Of a stretch of 64,000 nt of DNA, positions 41,926 to 49,828 are shown piece by piece (the first letter of the stretch is position 1; every line of letters begins with the position of its first letter). The stretch covers positions 372,001 through 436,000 of the forward strand of contig NZ_JAASAH010000002.1 in NCBI RefSeq assembly GCF_012726235.1. Reading direction: 5' to 3'. The notes beneath the pieces are model-generated. The model saw nothing but the letters and a program-made list of their open reading frames with translations, was not told the origin of the DNA and ran no database searches. The translations under genes were made by a program, and so were the position numbers. The DNA is from Streptomyces sp. HNM0574 (GTDB lineage Bacteria; Actinomycetota; Actinomycetes; Streptomycetales; Streptomycetaceae).

Positions 41926-42100
41926 GGTGCGGCCTCCCTCCGTGGAAGGTGTGGAACTCACGCTGTGCGACGGGGAAGCCGAGCCCGTCGGCGGCGTCGG
42001 GGGCCTTGTCCGGGTACATGCTCGTACTGCTCGGGCCACGCACAGTAATCCACCGCGCGCGGCTCACACAGAGAAACGGCGAACAGCGGAAGGAACCCCC

Positions 42101-42361
42101 ATGACGGCACCACGACACATCCCCAACGAGGCCCTCAGCGGCCCCACTTCGTCTCCCGTCGATGCCATGGTCCGGGAGGCACTCGCGGCCCGGGACGCGC
42201 TCGCGGCGGTGCTCACCCGCGCGGGCGTGCAGCTGCCCGCGATGGACGTCCGTACCCCGTGGGCCGACGAGACGGGCCACGCCCTCGTGCACCTCGGGGT
42301 GTGCTCGGCCCCCGTCGCCCGCGCACTGGCAGATGTGATCGCGCGGGGCGCGGACCGGTGA
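42101..42361 (+). CDS. Small conserved protein divergent from the XRE-DUF397 pair
   Basis: This 86-residue protein (MTAPRHIPNEALSGP) is mostly helical: 'VREALAARDALAAVLTRAGVQLPAMDVRT' followed by 'HALVHLGVCSAPVARALADVI'. It has no signal or membrane segment. GGAAGGAA lies 7-14 nt before the ATG. Small proteins of this kind sit opposite XRE/DUF397 pairs in many Streptomyces and may be a third member of the system. No function is known. Confidence 0.75.
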   Translation: MTAPRHIPNEALSGPTSSPVDAMVREALAARDALAAVLTRAGVQLPAMDVRTPWADETGHALVHLGVCSAPVARALADVIARGADR

Positions 42362-42425
42362 CAAAGCAGCACGACGGGCGGCCCAGGCTGCCCCGGGGCG
42401 GCGGGACGGTACGGGACGGAGCGCC

Positions 42426-43481
42426 TCAGCGGCGCCGTACCCCCTGCTCGGCCGGGACGGCGCCGCCGCGCAGCTGTCCCGGGCCGCCGGGTGAACCCAT
42501 GGCGCCCTGCGGGTAGTTGCGGCGCGGGCCCGGTACGGGCGGCTGTCCGCGGCCCGCCTCCGGCGGCCGGCCGGCCGCCGGATTCTGGTGCCCCGCGCCG
42601 CCGTTGAGCCCGCCGGACCCTGAGCCGTGCCCCGGACCGTGCCCGTGCCCCGGCGCGGCCTGCCCGGGTGCCTGGCCCTGGTGGCCCTCGCCGCCGGGCC
42701 CCGAGCCCGCGACAGCGATCTGGACGCCCTGGTCGGCGAGCGCCTGGAGTTCGGCGCCCGCGCGCTCGTCCTGGGTGGCGGGCTCGTCGGTGACCAGGCG
42801 CGTCATGATGTCGGTCGGGACGGTCTGGAACATGGTGTCGGTGCCGAGCTTGGTGTGGTCGGCGAGGACGACGACCTCGGCGGCGGCCTGGACGAGGGCC
42901 CGGTCGACGCTGGCGGAGAGCATGTTGGACGTGGAGAGCCCGCGTTCGGCCGTGAGCCCGGCGCCGGAGAGGAAGGCGCGGGAGACCCGCAGCCCGTGCA
43001 GGGACTGTTCGGCCCCGCTGCCCACCAGGGCGTAGTTGGAGCCGCGCAGGGTGCCGCCGGTCATCACGACCTCGACCCGGTTGGCGTGCGCCAACGCCTG
43101 GGCGACGAGCAGGGAGTTGGTGACGACGGTCAGGCCCGGCACCCGGGCCAGCCGGCGGGCCAGCTCCTGGGTGGTGGTGCCCGCGCCGACGACGATGGCC
43201 TCGCCCTCCTCGACGAGTCCGGCGGCGAGGTCGGCGATGGCGGTCTTCTCCGCCGTGGCGTGGTGGGACTTCTGCGGGAACCCGGACTCCCGGGTGAAGC
43301 CTCCCGGGAGCACCGCCCCGCCGTGCCGACGGTCGAGCAGCCCTTCCGCCTCCAGCGCCCGCACGTCTCTGCGTACGGTGACTTCGGAGGTCTGGACGAC
43401 GCGGGCGAGCTCGCGGAGCGACACGGCTCCGTTGGCCCGCACCATTTCGAGGATCAATTGGCGACGTTCTGCAGCGAACAC
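42426..43481 (-). CDS. DeoR-family transcriptional regulator with Gly/Pro/His-rich tail
   Basis: This 351-residue repressor has an N-terminal DeoR helix-turn-helix ('SLRELARVVQTSEVTVRRDVRALEAEGLLDRRHGGAV' in blocks, ~20-57). The DeoRC effector domain (~75-250) has 'EAIVVGAGTTTQELARRL' and 'RVEVVMTGGTLRGSNYALVG', which bind phosphorylated sugars in the family. The last ~85 residues are an unusual low-complexity Gly/Pro/His tail ('APGHGHGPGHGSGSGG'). It is near pnp, phosphomutase and deoC, genes whose products make or use deoxyribose phosphates, so these are likely targets. Start ATG 43481. Single gene. Confidence 0.9.
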   Translation of the reverse strand: MFAAERRQLILEMVRANGAVSLRELARVVQTSEVTVRRDVRALEAEGLLDRRHGGAVLPGGFTRESGFPQKSHHATAEKTAIADLAAGLVEEGEAIVVGAGTTTQELARRLARVPGLTVVTNSLLVAQALAHANRVEVVMTGGTLRGSNYALVGSGAEQSLHGLRVSRAFLSGAGLTAERGLSTSNMLSASVDRALVQAAAEVVVLADHTKLGTDTMFQTVPTDIMTRLVTDEPATQDERAGAELQALADQGVQIAVAGSGPGGEGHQGQAPGQAAPGHGHGPGHGSGSGGLNGGAGHQNPAAGRPPEAGRGQPPVPGPRRNYPQGAMGSPGGPGQLRGGAVPAEQGVRRR

Positions 43482-43587
43482 GAAACTGACAGTAACCCCA
43501 ACGACCGTCTGTTTTCAGCAGCTTCCGTCGATTAACGGAAGTTGTCCATATGGGAACCCTCGACGTGGTATAAGCCCCGCGCCCGGG

Positions 43588-43624
43588 CCGGCGCTCCCGG
43601 GGCCAACAGCCCCGGGAGCGCCGG
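43588..43624. terminator. Terminator downstream of the quinone reductase gene
   Basis: CCGGCGCTCCCGGGG (43588-43602) pairs perfectly with 43610-43624 around a 7-nt loop. It lies 4 bp after the stop of the minus-strand gene (43628). Confidence 0.85.
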
Positions 43625-43627
43625 GAA

Positions 43628-45076
43628 TCAGCTCTCCTCGGCCGTCTTCCGGGTGTGCAGCTGGCGCGCGACCTCGGCGATCGAGCCGGTCAGCGAGGGG
43701 TACACGGTGAACGTGTTGGCGATCTGCTCGACGGTCAGATTGTTGTCCACAGCAATCGAGATCGGATGAATCAGCTCACTCGCCCGGGGAGCGACGACCA
43801 CACCGCCGACGATGATGCCCGTACCGGGACGGCAGAACAGCTTCACGAAACCGTCCCTGATGCCCTGCATCTTGGCGCGCGGGTTGCGCAGCAGCGGCAG
43901 CTTCACCACGCGCGCGTCGATCGTCCCGTTGTCGATGTCGGCCTGCGTGAAGCCGACCGTCGCGATCTCCGGGTCGGTGAAGATGTTGCCGGACACCGTA
44001 CGGAGGTTGAGCGGGGTGACCGCGTCGCCGAGGTAGTGGTACATCGCGATCCGGCCCTGCATCGCGGCCACCGAGGCGAGCGCGAAGACGCCGGTGCAGT
44101 CGCCCGCCGCGTACACGCCGGGGGCGGTGGTGCGGGAGACCTTGTCGGTCCAGATGTGGCCCGAGTCCTTCAGCTTCACGCCGGCCTCTTCGAGGCCCAT
44201 GTCACCGGTGTTGGGCACCGCGCCGACCGCGACCAGGCAGTGCGAGCCGCTGATCACGCGGCCGTCCTGGAGCGTCACCTCGACGCGGTCGCCCACGCGC
44301 TTGGCCGAGGCCGCGCGGGAGCGGCTCATCACGTTCATGCCGCGGCGCCGGAAGACGTCCTCCAGCACGGCCGCCGCGTCCGGGTCCTCGCCCGGCAGCA
44401 CCCGGTCCCGCGAGGAGACCAGCGTGACCTGCGAGCCCAACGCCTGGTAGGCGCCCGCGAATTCGGCGCCCGTGACACCGGAGCCGACGACGATGAGCTC
44501 CTCGGGGAGCTCGTCCATGTCGTACAGCTGCTTCCAGTTGAAGATCCGCTCGCCGTCCGGCTGCGCGTCCGGGATCTCGCGCGGGTGGCCGCCGGTGGAG
44601 ACCAGCACGGCGTCGGCCGTCAGCCGCTCCTCGGAGCCGTCCGCCGCCGTGACGACGACCTCGCGGGAGCCGTCCGGCGCCTGCGAGGGCTCCAGCCGGC
44701 CGCGTCCGCGCATCACCCGGGCACCGGCGCGGGTGACGGAGGCGGTGATGTCGTGGGACTGGGCGAGCGCGAGCCGCTTCACCCGTCGGTTGACCTTGCC
44801 GAGGTCGACGCCGACGACGCGGGCCGGGTCGTCCGGGTCGTGGGTGCTGTCCTCGACGCGGATGCCGAGCTCCTCGTACGAGGAGTCGAAGTTCGTCATC
44901 ACCTCTGCGGTGGCGATCAGCGTCTTGGACGGGACGCAGTCGGTGAGTACCGAGGCCCCGCCCAGACCGTCGCAGTCGACGACGGTCACCTCCGCACCGA
45001 GTTGTGCGGCCACCAGCGCCGCCTCGTAGCCGCCAGGTCCGCCACCAATGATCACGATCCGAGTCACATACTTCAT
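43628..45076 (-). CDS. NAD(P)H:quinone oxidoreductase of the lipoamide dehydrogenase fold (LpdA-like)
   Basis: This 482-residue flavoprotein has FAD-binding 'RIVIIGGGPGGYEAALVAAQLGAEVTVVD' (blocks), a second NAD(P)-binding 'ELIVVGSGVTGAEFAGAYQALG' and a C-terminal dimerisation domain ('GNIFTDPEIATVGFTQADIDNG'). In place of the GGTCLNxGCxPSK redox disulfide it reads 'LGGASVLTDCVPSK', so it keeps only one Cys and cannot act as a dihydrolipoamide or thiol reductase. This matches actinobacterial LpdA/Rv3303c-type quinone reductases. The ATG at 45076 is chosen; the long ORF to 45625 is an artefact. It precedes a perfect terminator. Confidence 0.9.
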   Translation of the reverse strand: MKYVTRIVIIGGGPGGYEAALVAAQLGAEVTVVDCDGLGGASVLTDCVPSKTLIATAEVMTNFDSSYEELGIRVEDSTHDPDDPARVVGVDLGKVNRRVKRLALAQSHDITASVTRAGARVMRGRGRLEPSQAPDGSREVVVTAADGSEERLTADAVLVSTGGHPREIPDAQPDGERIFNWKQLYDMDELPEELIVVGSGVTGAEFAGAYQALGSQVTLVSSRDRVLPGEDPDAAAVLEDVFRRRGMNVMSRSRAASAKRVGDRVEVTLQDGRVISGSHCLVAVGAVPNTGDMGLEEAGVKLKDSGHIWTDKVSRTTAPGVYAAGDCTGVFALASVAAMQGRIAMYHYLGDAVTPLNLRTVSGNIFTDPEIATVGFTQADIDNGTIDARVVKLPLLRNPRAKMQGIRDGFVKLFCRPGTGIIVGGVVVAPRASELIHPISIAVDNNLTVEQIANTFTVYPSLTGSIAEVARQLHTRKTAEES

Positions 45077-45181
45077 TGTCGCGCACACGCCCCCGTCGCA
45101 CGCCCTCGCCCCCTCCAATGGGGCCGTATGTCCGCCGGAGTCCGCCTCGTCCCGCCCCTCCCCTCCCGTACGCTCTGCCTC

Positions 45182-45619
45182 ATGTCGCTCTACGCCGCGT
45201 TCGCCGCCAACCTCGACGCGCGGCTGATGGCGCGCCGGGCCCCGCACTCGCCGCTCCGCTGCACCGGCTGGATCACCGGCTGGCGACTGGCCTTCGGCGG
45301 CGAGGACATGGGCTGGGACGGCGCCCTCGCCACCCTCGCCGAGGAGCCGTCGGCGCAGGTCTTCGTCGCGCTGTACGACGTCGCCCCCATGGACGAGGAG
45401 CCGCTGGACGGCTGGGAGGGCGTCCCGCTGGGCATCTACCGCCGCACCCGACTGCTGGTGCACACCCTCGACGGCGACCTGCCCGCGTGGACCTACGTCC
45501 TCAACGGCTACGAGGGCGGCCTGCCCTCGCCGCGCTATCTCGGCGACGTGGCCGACGCGGCCGAGTCGGCGGGCGCACCGCACGACTACGTGACGGAACT
45601 GCGCAAGCGCCCCTGCTGA
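45182..45619 (+). CDS. Gamma-glutamylcyclotransferase-like protein
   Basis: This 145-residue GGCT-fold protein begins MSLYAAFAANLDARLMARRAP. The 'YAAFAANLD' loop matches the 'fyFaYGSNl' substrate cradle, and 'FVALYDVAPMDEEPLDGWEG' carries the conserved acidic region with the catalytic Glu (E in MDEEPLD). It ends 'AGAPHDYVTELRKRPC'. Substrates in actinobacteria are unknown; glutathione is absent in Streptomyces, so a different gamma-glutamyl compound is likely. TACGCT ends 7 nt before the ATG, so the mRNA is probably leaderless. Confidence 0.85.
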   Translation: MSLYAAFAANLDARLMARRAPHSPLRCTGWITGWRLAFGGEDMGWDGALATLAEEPSAQVFVALYDVAPMDEEPLDGWEGVPLGIYRRTRLLVHTLDGDLPAWTYVLNGYEGGLPSPRYLGDVADAAESAGAPHDYVTELRKRPC

Positions 45620-45680
45620 GCGCACTCCGGTACCGCGCGCGGCCGTCCGGCCACGGAATGTTTTCGTGACCGACCTCGCT

Positions 45681-45692
45681 CTACGCGCGTAG
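45681..45692 (+). promoter_or_regulatory. CTACGCGCGTAG operator-like palindrome before pnp
   Basis: A perfect 12-bp palindrome CTACGCGCGTAG lies at 45681-45692, centred about 30 bp before the predicted leaderless start (GTG 45717). The -10 hexamer is TACGCT at 45705-45710. The same motif with one transition lies at the deoC promoter. Confidence 0.65.
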
Positions 45693-45716
45693 GCGAAGAG
45701 CGGCTACGCTCGTCGC

Positions 45717-46538
45717 GTGAACGCTAATCCCACTGCTCATCTCGACTCCGACCCCTACGCCTCCGCCCGCGAGGCAGCCGCCAAGCTCCGGGAGATCACC
45801 GGGGTGGACAGCTTCGACGCCGTCCTCGTCATGGGCTCCGGCTGGGTGCCCGCCGCCGACGCGCTCGGCACCCCCGAGCACGACTTCCCCGTCACCGAGC
45901 TGCCCGGCTTCCCGGCGCCCGCCGTCGCCGGGCACGCGGGCCGCGTCCGCTCGTACCTGGCGGGCGGCAAGCGCGTCCTGGTCTTCCTCGGGCGCAGCCA
46001 CTACTACGAGGGCCGTGGCGTCGCCAGCGTCGTGCACGGCGTCCGCACCGCGGTCGCGGCCGGCTGCGGCACCGTCATCCTCACCAACGGCTGCGGCGGC
46101 CTGCGCGAGGGCATGCGCCCCGGCCAGCCGGTCCTGATCAGCGACCACATCAACATGACCGCCGTCTCGCCCATCGTCGGCGCCAACTTCGTCGACCTGA
46201 CCGACCTGTACTCCAAGCGGCTCCGCGGCCTCTGCCAAGAGGTCGACACCACCCTGGAGGAGGGCGTCTACGTCCAGCTCCCCGGGCCGCACTACGAGAC
46301 GCCCGCCGAGATCGGCATGGTCCGCGCCATCGGCGGCGACCTGGTGGGCATGTCCACCACGCTGGAGGCCATCGCGGCGCGCGAGGCGGGGGCCGAGGTG
46401 CTGGGCATCTCCCTGGTCACCAACCTCGCCGCCGGCATCACCGGTGAGCCGCTGAACCACGAGGAAGTCCTCCAGGCGGGCAAGGAGTCCGCGTCCCGGA
46501 TGGGCACCCTGCTCGCCAGCGTGCTCGACCGCATCTGA
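45717..46538 (+). CDS. pnp: Purine nucleoside phosphorylase
   Basis: This 273-residue trimeric-type enzyme cleaves inosine or guanosine with phosphate to base and ribose-1-phosphate. Motifs: '[18 protein letters not shown]' (phosphate loop GSGW), '[10 protein letters not shown]' (His for phosphate), '[13 protein letters not shown]', '[38 protein letters not shown]' (blocks, purine-site Glu and Met-Ser-Thr) and '[11 protein letters not shown]' (catalytic Asn). GTG 45717 sits 6 nt after TACGCT, so leaderless. The phosphosugar mutase follows by 70 nt, probably in one operon, and would process ribose-1-phosphate. Confidence 0.95.
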   Translation: MNANPTAHLDSDPYASAREAAAKLREITGVDSFDAVLVMGSGWVPAADALGTPEHDFPVTELPGFPAPAVAGHAGRVRSYLAGGKRVLVFLGRSHYYEGRGVASVVHGVRTAVAAGCGTVILTNGCGGLREGMRPGQPVLISDHINMTAVSPIVGANFVDLTDLYSKRLRGLCQEVDTTLEEGVYVQLPGPHYETPAEIGMVRAIGGDLVGMSTTLEAIAAREAGAEVLGISLVTNLAAGITGEPLNHEEVLQAGKESASRMGTLLASVLDRI

Positions 46539-46608
46539 GCCGCGTCCCGACCGCAGCCGAGAACCCATCAGCCGCAGGCCCGTAGCCGTACCGGAGAGGC
46601 AGACACCC

Positions 46609-48321
46609 GTGCACGACGAGGCGATCGCATCCACCGTCCGCTCCTGGATCGAGGAGGACCCCGATCCGGACACCCGCAAGGAGCTCACCGCGCTCCTGGA
46701 GGCGGGTGAGACGGAGGAGCTCTCCGCGCGCTTCTCCGGCACGCTCCGCTTCGGTACGGCCGGGCTGCGCGGCGAACTGGGCGGCGGCCCGCTGCGGATG
46801 AACCGCTCCGTGGTCATCCGCGCAGCCGCCGGACTCGCCGCGTACCTGCGCGGCCGCGAGACCGGCCAGGACGGGCCCGGGCTCGTCGTCATCGGCTACG
46901 ACGCGCGGTACAAGAGCGCCGAGTTCGCCCGCGACACCGCCGCCGTGATGACCGGCGCGGGCCTGCGCGCCGCGCTGCTGCCCCGCACCCTGCCCACGCC
47001 CGTACTGGCCTTCGCCGTACGGAAGCTGGGCGCCGTCGCGGGCGTCATGGTCACCGCCAGCCACAACCCGCCCCGCGACAACGGGTACAAGGTCTACCTC
47101 GGCAAGGGCTACCCGGACGCGGACTCGCTGGGCGGCGCGCAGATCGTGCAGCCAGCGGACAGCGAGATCGCCGCCGAGATCGACGCCGTCGGCCCGCTCT
47201 CCGGCGTGCCCAGGCCCGAGAGCGGCTGGGACGTGCTCGGCGAGGAGATCGTCGAGGCGTACCTGGAGCGCGCCGCCGGCACCCTCACCCCCGGCTCGCC
47301 CCGCGGGCTGCGGACGGTGCACACCTCGCTGCACGGCGTCGGCGCGGAGACCGTCGAGGCCGCCTTCGTCCGCGCCGGGTTCCCCGCGCCGCTGCCGGTG
47401 GCCGAACAGGCCGCGCCCGACCCGGACTTCCCCACCGTCGCCTTCCCCAACCCGGAAGAGCCCGGCGCCATGGACCTGGCCTTCGCCGCGGCGCGGGCCG
47501 CGGCCGAGCGCGGCGAGCCCGTCGATCTCGTCCTCGCCAACGACCCCGACGCCGACCGCTGCGCCGTCGCCGTCCCCGACGCCGACGGCGGCTGGCGGAT
47601 GCTGCACGGCGACGAGGTCGGCGCCCTGCTCGCCACCCACCTCGTCGCCAAGGGCGCCGAGGGCGCCTTCGCCACGACGATCGTCTCCTCCTCGCTGCTC
47701 TCCCGGATCGCGGAGGCGGCCGGCACCCCGTACGAGGAGACGCTCACCGGCTTCAAGTGGCTGGCCCGCGTGGAGAACCTGGCTTACGCCTACGAGGAGG
47801 CGCTCGGCTACTGCGCCGACCCGGACGGCGTCCGCGACAAGGACGGCATCACCGCCGCCCTCCTCGTCGCCGAACTCGCCGCCGGACTCAAGCGCGACGG
47901 CCGCACCCTGACCGACCTCCTCGACGACCTCGCCGTCCGGCACGGCCTGCACGCCAGCGACCAGCTCTCCGTCCGCGTCGAGGACCTCTCCCTCATCGCC
48001 GACGCCATGACCCGGCTGCGCACCACCCCGCCGCGCACCCTCGCCGGTCTCGCCGTCGCCTCGGCCGAGGACCTCACCCGCGGCACCGACACGCTGCCGC
48101 CCACCGACGGCCTGCGCTACCGCCTCGCGGGCGACACGGAACGCGGCATCGAGAGCGCCCGCGTCGTCGTCCGCCCCAGCGGCACCGAGCCGAAGCTGAA
48201 GTGCTACCTGGAAACGGTCCTCCCCGTCCCCACCCACGACGCCCTCCCGGCGGCCCGCACCCGCGCGGCGGAGTTCCTGAAGGCCCTCAAGACGGACGTT
48301 TCCCGGGCGGCGGGGGTCTGA
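46609..48321 (+). CDS. pmm: Phosphohexo/phosphopentomutase (phosphoglucomutase-family)
   Basis: This 570-residue alpha-D-phosphohexomutase superfamily enzyme shifts phosphate between C1 and C6 (or C5). The active Ser is in 'VMVTASHNPPRDNGYKVYLGKG'. The Mg-binding loop is 'LANDPDADRCAVAV', the sugar loop 'GFKWLARVENLAYAYEEALGYC' and the phosphate loop 'VRPSGTEPKLKCYLETVLP'. Operon position behind pnp suggests it converts ribose-1-phosphate to ribose-5-phosphate, but annotation as phosphomannomutase is common. GTG 46609; 'GGAGAGG' lies 13 nt upstream. Full length and intact. Confidence 0.92.
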   Translation: MHDEAIASTVRSWIEEDPDPDTRKELTALLEAGETEELSARFSGTLRFGTAGLRGELGGGPLRMNRSVVIRAAAGLAAYLRGRETGQDGPGLVVIGYDARYKSAEFARDTAAVMTGAGLRAALLPRTLPTPVLAFAVRKLGAVAGVMVTASHNPPRDNGYKVYLGKGYPDADSLGGAQIVQPADSEIAAEIDAVGPLSGVPRPESGWDVLGEEIVEAYLERAAGTLTPGSPRGLRTVHTSLHGVGAETVEAAFVRAGFPAPLPVAEQAAPDPDFPTVAFPNPEEPGAMDLAFAAARAAAERGEPVDLVLANDPDADRCAVAVPDADGGWRMLHGDEVGALLATHLVAKGAEGAFATTIVSSSLLSRIAEAAGTPYEETLTGFKWLARVENLAYAYEEALGYCADPDGVRDKDGITAALLVAELAAGLKRDGRTLTDLLDDLAVRHGLHASDQLSVRVEDLSLIADAMTRLRTTPPRTLAGLAVASAEDLTRGTDTLPPTDGLRYRLAGDTERGIESARVVVRPSGTEPKLKCYLETVLPVPTHDALPAARTRAAEFLKALKTDVSRAAGV

Positions 48322-48371
48322 GGGGGCCAACTCCCGGACGTACGGGGGCAGTAGCGGGCACACTGCCGCCC

Positions 48372-48611
48372 ATGCGCCGCATCACCGGGCCGGAACTCCG
48401 GTCCCACCACGAAGCCGTCCTGGCCGCTCTCGCGTCCGGGACGGCTTCGCGTGCGACGGACGCGGCACGGCCCGGAGGCCCTCGCCGCTTCGTACCCGTC
48501 GAGGAACTCCAGCGCAGATGGCGGGACCTGCCACACGTGGACGCCGCCCGGATGCGCGCCGAGGCCGACGCCTTCTTCGGCGACGAGGACCGGCTCACGC
48601 CGCCCCGATGA
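48372..48611 (+). CDS. Phd/YefM-like antitoxin remnant, probably degenerate
   Basis: This 79-residue ORF begins MRRITGPELRSHHEAVLAAL, resembling the Phd/YefM start ('i.a.elR.....vl..v..Ge'). It ends 'RRFVPVEELQRRWRDLPHVDAARMRAEADAFF' (blocks), the usual actinobacterial C-terminus. The core after 'ALASG' lacks the normal 'etfvvTrnG.PVA.l' strand and is shorter; an alternative frame there reads 'DGFACDGRGTARRP', which fits the missing part better and suggests paired frameshifts. CACACT ends 7 nt before the ATG. No partner toxin follows. Call is tentative. Confidence 0.5.
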   Translation: MRRITGPELRSHHEAVLAALASGTASRATDAARPGGPRRFVPVEELQRRWRDLPHVDAARMRAEADAFFGDEDRLTPPR

Positions 48612-48927
48612 CGCGCCCCTCGTACTCCAGCGAGACGGAGATCCGGGCGCCGAGCGCGGCGGCGTACGCGCGCAGCGTCTCCAGGCTGCGCACCTCGCCG
48701 CTCTCGATCTGCGACACCCGCGCCTGCGAGACCCCGAGCACCGTCGCCATGTGCCGCTGCGTCAGCCCCAAGTGCTCGCGGAGTTCCCGCAGATGGTGTC
48801 CCAGCGCGAACGCCTCGGTGGCCTGACGGGCCTCACGCTTCCGCTCGGCCCACTCGGCTTCCGAGACCTCCGGCTCCCGCTCCCGCCTGCGCCGCTTCAC
48901 CTCGGCCCAGCTGCTGTACCCGCTCAT
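48595..48927 (-). CDS. Orphan HigA-type XRE antitoxin
   Basis: This 110-residue protein (MSGYSSWAEVKRRRREREPE) has a helix-turn-helix at ~62-92 ('LGLTQRHMATVLGVSQARVSQ') and a C-terminal strand 'ARISVSLEYEGRVIG'. Its N-terminal MSxYxxW layout matches the HigA-type antitoxin at 7546-7863. ATG 48927 overlaps the TGA of a toxin fragment (ATGA), so it was the second gene of a HigBA operon whose toxin is now truncated. It overlaps the Phd-like gene by 17 nt on the other strand. Confidence 0.85.
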   Translation of the reverse strand: MSGYSSWAEVKRRRREREPEVSEAEWAERKREARQATEAFALGHHLRELREHLGLTQRHMATVLGVSQARVSQIESGEVRSLETLRAYAAALGARISVSLEYEGRVIGAA

Positions 48928-49013
48928 CGCTCCTCCTGTGCCACGCGGTACTCGTCGTACCGGGTCTCGGCGAGGGAGAACGAGGCGATCGCCGACGGGT
49001 GACGCCCCTCAGC
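48924..49013 (-). pseudogene. C-terminal remnant of a HigB-type toxin
   Basis: Directly before the orphan antitoxin, one minus-strand frame reads 'AEGRHPSAIASFSLAETRY', then 'DEYRVAQEER', and stops in the ATGA overlap. The intact toxin at 7860-8222 ends 'EAIPLAEQRYEIYLKERARD', which aligns (LAEtRYdeY / LAEqRYeiY). Upstream of ~49013 the frame becomes unrelated, and the 49009-49701 gene begins to overlap. About 90 residues of the toxin are therefore missing. Confidence 0.7.
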
Positions 49014-49701
49014 GCATGACGTACAGCACCACCAGAGCCGCGGCCCCCAGGGCCGCCGGCCCGAGGATCTCGTAGGCCCAGCGGACGGTGACGTGGCCCT
49101 GGGCCGGGGGTGAGTCGGCGTGCTGTTCGGCGAGTTCGCGGAGTTCGTCGATGGTGCGGTCGGAGGGGGCGCGCTTCTCCTCGGTGTCCTCGGGGGTCGC
49201 GACGGCGGGGGCGCCGCCGAGGCCGAAGAGGCCGCCGCCGCGCGCGGGCGGGCGGCCGGAGGCGACGCGCTCGTTGTGCCGGGCCGCGCGCTTGCGGGCG
49301 CGCAGCGAGACGGGGATCGCCCACAGCTGGTACTTGGTCCCGTCCGCGACGACCTCGCTGGAGTAGCCGGAGCGTACGGACTCGACGGTGCCCCACGGGA
49401 CGGTGACGGTCCGGAACGGGTTGCGGACGCGCAGCCGTTCGTCCCCGGCGTGGACGGCGGGGCGCAGGGTGTACGCGACGACGAGCGGCGCCATGAACAG
49501 CAGGCCCGCGAGCGCGATCCACGGGGTGCGGCCGCTGCCGGTGAGCGCCGCCTCCACGCCGAGCCACACCCCCAGCGCGAGCAGCAGGACGCCGCCGGCC
49601 ATCCCGGCGGGCGAGCGGTAGCAGCGCTCGGCGTACGCGGGGCGCTGGGCGGGCTCGGCGGGGTGCGCGTTCTCGTTCTGCTCCGGCTGCTCGCTCGTCA
49701 T
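49009..49701 (-). CDS. Membrane protein with bacterial PH domain
   Basis: This 230-residue protein has two N-terminal transmembrane segments ('GGVLLLALGVWLGVEAAL', 'PWIALAGLLFMAPLVVAYTL'), a PH-like domain (~72-125: 'RPAVHAGDERLRVRNPFRTVTVPWGTVESVRSGYSSEVVADG' in blocks), a charged linker with 'RRARHNERVASGRPPARGGGLFGLGG'-type residues and a last transmembrane helix 'YEILGPAALGAAALVVLYVMR'. Bacterial PH membrane proteins of this type have no assigned role. The ATG at 49701 follows 'GAATCGGTGAC', a weak ribosome site. Its 3' end abuts the truncated toxin, so a deletion joined them. Confidence 0.82.
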   Translation of the reverse strand: MTSEQPEQNENAHPAEPAQRPAYAERCYRSPAGMAGGVLLLALGVWLGVEAALTGSGRTPWIALAGLLFMAPLVVAYTLRPAVHAGDERLRVRNPFRTVTVPWGTVESVRSGYSSEVVADGTKYQLWAIPVSLRARKRAARHNERVASGRPPARGGGLFGLGGAPAVATPEDTEEKRAPSDRTIDELRELAEQHADSPPAQGHVTVRWAYEILGPAALGAAALVVLYVMR

Positions 49702-49803
49702 GTCACCGATTCTGCCGGACCGTCCGGATGCCGGACGTTGCGTTCCCGCATCGATCTTCCGGTCCCGGGGACCGTCGGCGAAAAACCCTCTCTGGCCCGG
49801 ACG

Positions 49804-49815
49804 CTACGCGTGTAG
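49804..49815 (+). promoter_or_regulatory. CTACGCGTGTAG operator-like palindrome at deoC
   Basis: CTACGCGTGTAG at 49804-49815 lies between the -35 region and the -10 TATGCT (49817-49822) of deoC, centred near -19 to the start. It matches the pnp site except one base pair (C to T). Confidence 0.65.
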
Positions 49816-49828
49816 ATATGCTCGTCTT

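Noticed and set aside
43482..43587. Small gene between the DeoR gene and the terminator
   Set aside because: The short plus-strand frame here has low third-position G/C and no start signal.
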